Shown: in pieces, positions 1-5,460 of the stretch
How positions within the stretch are numbered: the stretch's first letter is position 1
Layout of the letters: every line of letters begins with the position of its first letter
Origin: Bacillota bacterium
GTDB lineage: Bacteria; Bacillota; Clostridia; Christensenellales; CAG-138
Assembly (NCBI GenBank): GCA_023400985.1
Contig: JAEXEN010000035.1
Coordinates: forward strand, 1 to 20,949
DNA: 20,949 nt
Direction: 5' to 3'
The notes under the pieces: model-generated
Told to the model about the DNA's origin: nothing
Database searches by the model: none
The model's input: only the letters and a program-made list of their open reading frames with translations
Translations under genes and position numbers: made by a program

Positions 1-32
1 CATTAAGCATTTGCAATGCATAATGCAAGGAT

Positions 33-138
33 GTTTCGCCTGCGGCGAAACCCCGGGGTTCTAAAAAGGCGTCACCGGCGCCTTTTTTGCCCCTTCGGGG
101 CACCGAACCCGCTGTCACGGCGTAAACGCCGTGACAGC
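33..138. repeat. Chain of four short-loop hairpins
   Basis: Seen directly: GTTTCGCC/GGCGAAAC (33-40/44-51, loop TGC), AAAAAGGCG/CGCCTTTTT (63-71/79-87, terminator-like for rightward transcription), GCCCC/GGGGC (89-93/97-101, loop TTC) and GCTGTCACGGCG/CGCCGTGACAGC (111-122/127-138, loop TAAA, 12 bp perfect). AACCCCGGGGTT at 49-60 is also a perfect palindrome. Their role is unknown; the second may be a terminator for a gene to the left of the window. Confidence 0.65.
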
Positions 139-253
139 CCCCTTAGGTCCCTTAACAATCCCTTATCCTCCTTAAACGGCCACTGCGTGGTGCTTTTGGG
201 CAACGGGGCTCCTGCAGTGTATCGGTGCCTACAGATGAAACGTTGATTCCGCG

Positions 254-279
254 GTAGGGCGGGATGATCCCGTCCCGCC
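254..279. repeat. Interspersed palindromic element, copy 1
   Basis: It begins GTAGGGCGGGATGAT and contains the inverted repeat GGCGGGA (258-264) / TCCCGCC (273-279). The first 15 bases are identical to the element at 17015-17043, about 16.7 kb away, and related to the copy at 312-336. Similar GTAGGG-(G/C-rich palindrome) elements are common between genes in gut Clostridia. They may act as terminators or be small mobile repeats. Confidence 0.6.
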
Positions 280-311
280 GCGTATATCGCTACGGCAACG
301 TAGGGCCACCC

Positions 312-336
312 GTAGGGGCGGATAGCATCCGCCCGC
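312..336. repeat. Interspersed palindromic element, copy 2
   Basis: It begins GTAGGGGCGGAT and has a perfect 8-bp stem, GGGCGGAT (316-323) / ATCCGCCC (327-334), with loop AGC. It has the same design as the copies at 254-279 and 17015-17043: a GTAGGG lead followed by a palindrome. The stem differs by compensating changes between copies, so the fold is conserved more than the sequence. Confidence 0.6.
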
Positions 337-382
337 GTAAACGCGCAAATCCCCTGAAAGCCGGTACAGAAACGCTTCCTCT

Positions 383-1177
383 TTATTTTCTGCAAACCAG
401 CAGCGCATGGTTGCCCATCCCTGTGCAGGATTCATGCGACGTCATCTGGTCGTACAATTCCAAAAACAGCCCGAATTTCTCGTCGTCCATGGCGTCCGTC
501 ACCGCCGTATCGAGGTAGAAATCCGTCGCCAGATTTTTTAACTTCACAAGCCCTTGCTCTTTTGCGGCTTCCTGCATTTCCTCGGGCGTCGTGAAGAAAA
601 ATGTATCCGGCTTGATATCGTCGACACCGCGCCTTAATATAAAATCATTCGCCTGCGGGTTGGGATATTTCTCCCGCAAGCTGCCATGCACGCAGGCGCC
701 CGCATACACGCCGATCCTGTTGATATACGCGAAAGCGACGATTCCACTCGTTTTGCACACGCGGCTGCACTGAGCAAAAACAAGCGTGCGCTCCTCTTTG
801 GGCAGATGGTACATAGGCCCAAGGCACAGCACCACGTCGAAACTTTCGTCCGGTATGCCTTCCAAATTTATCGCGTCGCCCACTTGGCAGGTTAGGCTTT
901 TAAGCCCGCTTTCCGCGATCTTCCCGCGAAATATTTCAATATGTACCGGGCAAATATCGACGCCCACATACTCGTGGCATTTTTTTGCGTAATACATCCC
1001 GTAATACCCGGTCGCACAGCCGACTTCAAGCACGCGGCTGTCGGGCATGATGTACCCCTCAAGATGCTTTTTCGTATAGCGGAATTCCAAGGAGGCCACG
1101 CGCGAGGAAGCCGCGCGCCCGTCTTCCCATGTCCCATCGCCGTATTGGGTATAGATTTTATCCCGATCAGCCGACAC
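383..1177 (-). CDS. Class I SAM-dependent methyltransferase (second of tandem pair)
   Basis: Predicted to transfer a methyl group from S-adenosylmethionine to an unknown small molecule or macromolecule in the cytoplasm. The Rossmann motif I VLEVGCATG is at about residues 49-57, the acidic motif II is in VGVD near residue 74, and a GPMYHL motif lies near residue 120. The GTG start at 1177 is chosen because the AGGA site (1188-1191) is 10 nt upstream; an in-frame GTG at 1186 lies only 1 nt from that site. It follows its paralog by about 26 nt and is probably co-transcribed with it. The shared GPxYHx motif and gene order suggest an old duplication. The substrate cannot be read from the sequence. 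Confidence 0.85.
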   Translation of the reverse strand: MSADRDKIYTQYGDGTWEDGRAASSRVASLEFRYTKKHLEGYIMPDSRVLEVGCATGYYGMYYAKKCHEYVGVDICPVHIEIFRGKIAESGLKSLTCQVGDAINLEGIPDESFDVVLCLGPMYHLPKEERTLVFAQCSRVCKTSGIVAFAYINRIGVYAGACVHGSLREKYPNPQANDFILRRGVDDIKPDTFFFTTPEEMQEAAKEQGLVKLKNLATDFYLDTAVTDAMDDEKFGLFLELYDQMTSHESCTGMGNHALLVCRK

Positions 1178-1203
1178 TATTTTCACTTCCTAACCGTCAA
1201 ATT

Positions 1204-2073
1204 TTATTTTCCGGGTCTCGTTTGCGAGCATGACCTTGAGTTCCTCTTCCCTGCAATGCCCAAAATATGCGTCGACAGACCCATAATGCTTTCTTCTCTA
1301 TCGCAAAGCCGCACGATTTTCATAATGCTTTCGCGCTTTTTTTCATCCTTCCATACTTCGTCCAAATTCGGAATAAGCCAGCAGGGGCCTATTGCGCCGC
1401 GAACATCGGCTTTACAAAATCCGGCGGCTTCGATTTCCCCTTTCAGCTCTTCCGGCAGGTGAAAATATGAGCGCCCCATGCCGCGATACCTTGACGCCGG
1501 ATTTTTTATGTGGTCTCCGGTTTTGATTTCGGTTTCGAGCATCTCACAAAATGCGCCTTCGTCGAGCAGTGCGTTTTGATCGTACGTCGTTACGGCCCAC
1601 AGCGTCGTTGCGTACGGCGTGATCGCCGCGGCGAACAGCAGTCCGCCAGGCTTCAGCAAGCGATAACACTCCTTCAGGCAAAGCTGCCTTTCGTTATATT
1701 TAACGATATGATACAGCGGCCCGAACAGAAGTATCGCGTCGGCGGAAGCGTCGGGGCGGTCGATAGAGCGTGCGTCGGCAACCTCGGCGGTTTTTAGAGC
1801 CAGCCCGCATTCTTTTCCAAATTCGAGCGATATTTCGATGTTCTTTTCCGACAGGTCGTACAAATGCACCTCATATCCAAGCGCGGTCAGAAAATAGGCA
1901 TACTCGCCGTACCCGCCTCCGATGTCATAGATCACCGCGGGAGCGGGCGGCAAAAGTGCAAGGAGTATCTCCTTTGTCCGTTCAAACTCGATGAGGCCGA
2001 GTCCTTCGCGAAGCCTGTTCTTCTCAATCCCGGCGTTATACCCGGCGAGAACGTCCTTATCGATCGTTTTCAT
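1204..2073 (-). CDS. Class I SAM-dependent methyltransferase (first of tandem pair)
   Basis: A 289-residue methyltransferase. Motif I IYDIGGGYG is at residues 48-56, the acidic residue after strand 2 is D73 in LYDLSEKN, and GPLYHI is at 118-123 followed by the helix and strand ending in LLKPGGLLFAA. ATG at 2073 is preceded by GGGAGG at a 6-7 nt distance. The C-terminal tail after GIAGKR is about 11 residues longer than in its neighbour. It is transcribed away from the TetR-family gene at 2202, with a compact shared promoter region, so TetR control is likely. TetR-controlled methyltransferases often modify toxic small molecules, but that is only a suggestion here. Confidence 0.87.
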   Translation of the reverse strand: MKTIDKDVLAGYNAGIEKNRLREGLGLIEFERTKEILLALLPPAPAVIYDIGGGYGEYAYFLTALGYEVHLYDLSEKNIEISLEFGKECGLALKTAEVADARSIDRPDASADAILLFGPLYHIVKYNERQLCLKECYRLLKPGGLLFAAAITPYATTLWAVTTYDQNALLDEGAFCEMLETEIKTGDHIKNPASRYRGMGRSYFHLPEELKGEIEAAGFCKADVRGAIGPCWLIPNLDEVWKDEKKRESIMKIVRLCDREESIMGLSTHILGIAGKRNSRSCSQTRPGK

Positions 2074-2100
2074 GGGAAACCTCCCTTATAAATAAAACAA

Positions 2101-2112
2101 TTCAATATTGAA
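2101..2112. promoter_or_regulatory. Candidate TetR operator 1
   Basis: Perfect 12-bp palindrome TTCAATATTGAA (14 of 16 positions if extended by two bases each side). It covers the predicted -10 of the methyltransferase promoter. It shares the TTCAA/TTGAA half-site with the inverted repeat at 2159-2174. Assignment to the adjacent regulator is inference. Confidence 0.45.
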
Positions 2113-2135
2113 ATGTATCTTCCTTTATTTGACAA
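2107..2135 (-). promoter_or_regulatory. Predicted promoter of the methyltransferase pair
   Basis: Reading leftward, -35 TTGTCA (2135-2130) and -10 TTCAAT (2112-2107) are separated by 17 nt. The -35 matches consensus 5 of 6, the -10 only 4 of 6. The -10 lies inside the palindrome TTCAATATTGAA, which fits repression by a bound dimer. Its -35 overlaps that of the divergent tetR promoter. Confidence 0.45.
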
Positions 2136-2158
2136 AGTTCTCTGTTGTATGCTAAAAT
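2129..2158 (+). promoter_or_regulatory. Predicted promoter of the TetR-family gene
   Basis: A perfect -35 TTGACA (2129-2134), an 18-nt spacer and -10 TAAAAT (2153-2158) preceded by TGC, which gives an extended -10. A TTGAAT/ATTCAA inverted repeat starts right after the -10, where a repressor would block initiation. Confidence 0.65.
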
Positions 2159-2174
2159 TTGAATATCAATTCAA
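2159..2174. promoter_or_regulatory. Candidate TetR operator 2
   Basis: Inverted repeat TTGAAT-ATCA-ATTCAA, with 6-bp perfect arms, placed immediately after the tetR -10. Centre-to-centre distance from the palindrome at 2101-2112 is 60 bp. The location fits autoregulation. Confidence 0.5.
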
Positions 2175-2201
2175 CCAAAATTTCATACGGGAGGGATCGC
2201 C

Positions 2202-2807
2202 ATGCCTCGCAGCAAACAGCAAAACGAGCGGGCGCGCGATGCGCGCAGGGAGAAGATACGCGTGGAGGCGCTCAAGCAGTTCGCCCTTAGAGGGCTCGGC
2301 GCCGCGCGCATTTCGGACATTGCCGTTGGCATCGGCATGGCGCAGGGGCTTTTGTACCACTACTATCCCTCCAAAGAGGCGCTGTATCTCGACCTTGCGC
2401 AAGATGCGCTCGATAAGTCTATCGAAAACGTCGAGGAGGTGCAGGGCATGCGCGGCAAGGCACACGATAAGCTGCTGTATCTGTTGCGCATCTTTGCCGG
2501 CGCTATCGAGCAGGATGAAAATTTTGCGCGCACCTTCTGTCTGCTTACGCAAAGCACAGCGCCGCTCAAGCTGAGCGACGGCGACCGCGAATTTTTGGAG
2601 GAAAAGCGCCTTTTTCCCTACCATGTTCTCGCGGAGATCTTTCACGAGGGGCAGGCCGAGGGCAGCGTAGGCGACGGCGAGCCGATGGAGTATTCCCTTC
2701 TTTTCTGGTCGGTCGTTTACGGGCTGGCCATACACCGCGTAACGCACGAAAGGCCTTTGCCCATGCCGGATCACAAGCTTCTTGCGGCCATGTTTTTCAA
2801 AAATTAA
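2202..2807 (+). CDS. TetR/AcrR-family transcriptional regulator
   Basis: A 201-residue DNA-binding repressor type. A basic N-terminal arm (residues 1-20) leads into the TetR helix-turn-helix at about 31-63, with the recognition segment GIGMAQGLLYHYYPSKEAL typical of the family. The remaining helices form the ligand-binding and dimer domain. ATG at 2202 follows GGGAGG by 6 nt. It is divergent from two methyltransferase genes and bracketed by two matching palindromes, so it probably represses itself and them until a ligand binds. The ligand is not predictable. No strong terminator follows; a weak A-run/T-run hairpin surrounds the stop codon. Confidence 0.93.
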   Translation: MPRSKQQNERARDARREKIRVEALKQFALRGLGAARISDIAVGIGMAQGLLYHYYPSKEALYLDLAQDALDKSIENVEEVQGMRGKAHDKLLYLLRIFAGAIEQDENFARTFCLLTQSTAPLKLSDGDREFLEEKRLFPYHVLAEIFHEGQAEGSVGDGEPMEYSLLFWSVVYGLAIHRVTHERPLPMPDHKLLAAMFFKN

Positions 2808-2831
2808 GCTTTTTTCCCGCACAGATTTTTC

Positions 2832-2860
2832 TTGCATAGAAAGCGGGCGAACGGTACAAT
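2832..2860 (+). promoter_or_regulatory. Predicted SRP RNA promoter
   Basis: -35 TTGCAT (2832-2837), a 17-nt spacer and -10 TACAAT (2855-2860). Transcription would start near 2867, about 14 nt before the 5' side of the closing helix, consistent with a slightly longer precursor. Confidence 0.6.
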
Positions 2861-2880
2861 ATATGTTACGTCATCAGTTT

Positions 2881-3149
2881 GCCGCGCTAAGCGGGGAGTT
2901 AGCGGTGCCCTGTACCTGCAATCCGCTATAGCAGGGCTGAATTCCTCTTATGAGGCAAGCGTTTGTGAGGTCTGGAACCGATAAGGGATGTTGAAAGTCG
3001 GGTCCTGTGCAATTGTCATCCGTGAACCATGTCAGATCCTGACGGAAGCAGCATTAAGCGGAAATGGCGATGTGCCGCAGGAGTGCCTGAAAGGAGTTAC
3101 CTACCGGTGTGCCGTTCGGAAATGTATTGTCGAATCCGGGGTGCGCGGC
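2881..3149 (+). ncRNA. ffs: Signal recognition particle RNA, large bacterial type
   Basis: RNA scaffold of the SRP, which with Ffh targets membrane and secreted proteins to the translocon. The conserved Ffh-binding helix 8 is at 3031-3053 with the hallmark GGAAGCAGCA and then TTAAG. The 5' part (2881-2945) has the GCTAAGCGGGGAG and GCGGTGCCCTG Alu-domain signatures of Bacillota. The ends close the molecule: GCCGCGC (2881-2887) pairs with GCGCGGC (3143-3149). A length of about 269 nt matches the Bacillus-type scRNA. The tip of helix 8 carries loop TGAC rather than GGAA, and A instead of the usual G at 3036. Its usual neighbours in many Bacillota, such as dnaX, are absent here. A perfect hairpin terminator follows. 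Confidence 0.95.
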
Positions 3150-3158
3150 ATTTAATTT

Positions 3159-3194
3159 AAATCAAAGAAGTGCCTTACGGCACTTCTTTGATTT
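3159..3194. terminator. Bidirectional terminator shared by SRP RNA and the long operon
   Basis: Perfect 16-bp stem, 3159-3174 with 3179-3194, loop TTAC. T-rich sequence lies on both sides, so it can stop the SRP RNA rightward and the acetyltransferase operon leftward. The loop holds the TAA stop of the acetyltransferase, so one arm is the last five codons of that gene. Confidence 0.88.
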
Positions 3195-3753
3195 TCGTTA
3201 TGGGGATAAACGGTTCCGGCGCGTTTGTGTGCGTGCCTATATGCTTTTCCATCCACACCATATCGTACCAGGTTCCGAATTTATAGCCGCATTTCGTAAA
3301 ATGTGCGGTCTTGGAATATCCCAAGTGCTCATGAAAAGCCACGCTGGTATTGTCGAGATGTGCATCCTCCTTCGATGTATAGGCGATACAGGCGTTTAAA
3401 TTGAGGATATTCTGGCGCTTGAGGGTATCCTCCAAGGCGGCATACAGTTTTTTGCCTACGCCTCGGCCTCTACAGTCCTGCCCTAAATACACGCTCGTTT
3501 CGACCGCCCAGCCATATGCCGGGCGCTCCTTAAACGCAGACGCGTATGCATATCCGACAATATGCCCCCCGTTTAAAGCGACGATGTAGGGATATTTTTC
3601 CAGGGTCTTCCTGATCCGCCGTGAAAACTCGGCGACGGACGGTATTTCATACTCAAATGTGACGGCGGTATTGATAACATAATAGGAATAAATCTCTAAA
3701 AGCTCTTCCGCGTCTTCCTCCGCAGCCATCCGGATGGAGATATCCGTTTCCAT
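3175..3753 (-). CDS. GNAT N-acetyltransferase, phosphinothricin acetyltransferase (PAT/Bar)-like
   Basis: Predicted to move an acetyl group from acetyl-CoA to the amino group of an amino acid or similar compound. The acetyl-CoA loop is CRGRGVGKKLY, and the C-terminal pattern LGYSKTAHF...GYKFGTWYDMVW is characteristic of the PAT/Bar/MddA subfamily. ATG at 3753 is chosen because GAGGAAAG lies about 8 nt upstream; a longer in-frame ATG at 3786 would overlap the racemase gene without a better site. The start follows the racemase stop by one base, so the genes are translationally coupled. As the last gene of an operon handling D-amino acids and peptides, it may detoxify an unusual amino acid. The substrate is unknown. 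Confidence 0.88.
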   Translation of the reverse strand: METDISIRMAAEEDAEELLEIYSYYVINTAVTFEYEIPSVAEFSRRIRKTLEKYPYIVALNGGHIVGYAYASAFKERPAYGWAVETSVYLGQDCRGRGVGKKLYAALEDTLKRQNILNLNACIAYTSKEDAHLDNTSVAFHEHLGYSKTAHFTKCGYKFGTWYDMVWMEKHIGTHTNAPEPFIPITKIKEVP

Positions 3754-3754
3754 A

Positions 3755-4468
3755 CTATGTTCTTTCCTCGTGATCCGCCAACGCATACCCGCCGAACTTT
3801 ACCGCCGCACGGGCGAGGACGTTTGTAGGGTCGAGCGCGGGAAAGTCAAGCCCATATTGCGTAAACGCCAAGGGGAGCTCCGTGCAGGCTAACACGAAGG
3901 TCTCCGCGCCCCGTTCGCGCATATTCAAAAGCTCCTTTTTAATTGCCGCAGTGTCAAAGCTATTTTTTCCGGCCTTAACGCCGTTGTAGATCATATCCAT
4001 GAGCGCCTTTTGTCCCTCCTCGGAGGGCTTTATAAGCGCTATATCCGCGCGCTGAAACGGAGCGTCATAAATGCCCGCCGAACTTGTGCCGTCGGTCGCA
4101 AGAAGCCCGGCGGTCTTGATGCCCAGCGCTGCCGCGACCTTCACGGTCTCTTCGATCATGTTGACGAATGGTATAGAAACGCCCTCTTGCACGTCTAAAT
4201 AAAAATAATGCGCCGTGTTGCAGGGCATGATGAGAAAATCCGCCCCCGCGCGTTCAAGCGTTTTTGCCGAGCGTAAAAGCTCCGGCAAGGGAGACTGGCC
4301 CCCGTACAATATGGCGGCCGTGCGGTCGGGGATACCGGTATTGCTGTCGATGAGCACGCGCATGTGTTCGCCGTCCGATTCCGCTTTTGTATTGTGGATG
4401 ATCTTCGTGAACAGATCGGCCGTCGCCATAGGCCCCATACCGCCCAAAATGCCGCAGACTTTTTTCAT
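3755..4468 (-). CDS. Aspartate/glutamate racemase family protein
   Basis: A 237-residue cofactor-independent racemase of the Asp/Glu/hydantoin racemase superfamily. The N-terminal GILGGMGPMAT loop is typical of aspartate racemases. Both catalytic cysteines are present: C83 in MPCNTAH and C195 in ACTELPL, so two-base racemisation should be possible. Its ATG overlaps the TGA of the upstream gene by ATGA, and its stop is one base from the next start. In an operon with a murein endopeptidase, conversion of D-Glu to L-Glu is an attractive role, but D-Asp racemisation is equally consistent with the sequence. It is distinct from MurI by its GGMGP motif. Confidence 0.88.
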   Translation of the reverse strand: MKKVCGILGGMGPMATADLFTKIIHNTKAESDGEHMRVLIDSNTGIPDRTAAILYGGQSPLPELLRSAKTLERAGADFLIMPCNTAHYFYLDVQEGVSIPFVNMIEETVKVAAALGIKTAGLLATDGTSSAGIYDAPFQRADIALIKPSEEGQKALMDMIYNGVKAGKNSFDTAAIKKELLNMRERGAETFVLACTELPLAFTQYGLDFPALDPTNVLARAAVKFGGYALADHEERT

Positions 4469-5460
4469 GTTCTCTCACCTTCCTCAATGGCAAACAGCCC
4501 GCCCGCGCCGCCGCTGAACACGAACAGCACATTCTCTTTTTCACCGATAACGGCTTTCTCTATAAGGTCCATAAGTCCGCCAAACGCCTTGCCCGTATAT
4601 ACAGGGTCCAGGAACAGCCCTTCGCGCGAGGCCATGAGGCGTATCGCCTTTTCCCCCTGCTCGCTTTTTATCGCGTAGCCCGCACCCTTATAGTCGAATA
4701 CCTGCACGTCGTTTAAACCCAATTCGACCTTTTCATTCAGTAGCTCGGCCGTTTTGAGCGCGAGCTCGCGCACGATCTCTTCAAAGGGTTCGTCGGAAAC
4801 GGCGATGCCCGTTACCTGTACGTTTTTTCCAAAGAATTTTTCGCTGTACAGCTTTGCGCCGATAAGGTTCCCCGCGTGCATGCCGCCCGAGCCCGTGGCG
4901 CACACCACGCGATCCGGTGAAACGCCCATGGCCTTCATCTGCTCAAACGCCTCGAGCATGGCCCGCGCATAGCCCAATGCCCCAAGCGGCACCGAGCCGC
5001 CCACCGGGATGCAATACGGCTTTTTGCCCCGCGCTTTCAAGTCCGCTTCGAGCGCATCCATGGCGGCGTAAACATCGCGGTAGAAATCGCTGTCGATAAG
5101 CCGCACGTCGGCGCCCATAAGATCGCTTAAAAGGAGGTTCCCTTTTTTCTCGCATACGCCGCGGCCTTTCAAAACGAGATAGGGTGTCAAATTGAGCTTT
5201 AGCGCGCACGCCGCGGTGAGCATGGCGTGGTTGGACTGCGCGCCGCCCGTGGTGATCACGGTATCGGCGCCTTTTTCCTTCGCGTCAGCCAAAAGATACT
5301 CGAGCTTCCTTACCTTGTTGCCGCCTAAGCCTACGCCCGTCATGTCGTCGCGCTTTATATAGATATTGCGCCGTAAGTCCGCGCTGGCATTTTGAAGCTT
5401 ATAAAGTGGCGTCGGGAGCTGCGCGAGCTCGATTCGCGGGATGTGCGGATAAAATTCCAT
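4465..5460 (-). CDS. D-cysteine desulfhydrase / ACC deaminase family PLP enzyme
   Basis: A 331-residue fold-type II PLP enzyme predicted to deaminate a D-amino acid; D-cysteine to pyruvate, H2S and ammonia is the best-known reaction. Family signatures are IKRDDMTGVGLGGNKVRKLE (lysine for PLP near residue 49), TTGGAQSNH (71-78), the phosphate-binding ATGSGGMHAG (188-197) and DPVYTGKA (285-292). The usual HTGG near the C-terminus reads FSGG here, so the substrate may differ from D-cysteine. Alternatives are ACC deaminase, L-cysteate lyase or a D-serine-like lyase. It starts with a TAATG overlap on the decarboxylase gene, whose last codons carry the GGAGG site. Confidence 0.85.
   Translation of the reverse strand: MEFYPHIPRIELAQLPTPLYKLQNASADLRRNIYIKRDDMTGVGLGGNKVRKLEYLLADAKEKGADTVITTGGAQSNHAMLTAACALKLNLTPYLVLKGRGVCEKKGNLLLSDLMGADVRLIDSDFYRDVYAAMDALEADLKARGKKPYCIPVGGSVPLGALGYARAMLEAFEQMKAMGVSPDRVVCATGSGGMHAGNLIGAKLYSEKFFGKNVQVTGIAVSDEPFEEIVRELALKTAELLNEKVELGLNDVQVFDYKGAGYAIKSEQGEKAIRLMASREGLFLDPVYTGKAFGGLMDLIEKAVIGEKENVLFVFSGGAGGLFAIEEGERT

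Larger units (their letters stand above)
1..382. other. Gene-free intergenic region rich in hairpins
   Basis: No credible gene is visible; the short open frames lack ribosome binding sites and recognisable protein features. The stretch downstream of the methyltransferase stop instead holds a chain of palindromes at 33-138 and two copies of a short interspersed palindrome at 254-279 and 312-336. One or more of these hairpins probably ends transcription from the methyltransferase pair on the minus strand, but none has a clear T-run in that direction. Confidence 0.7.
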
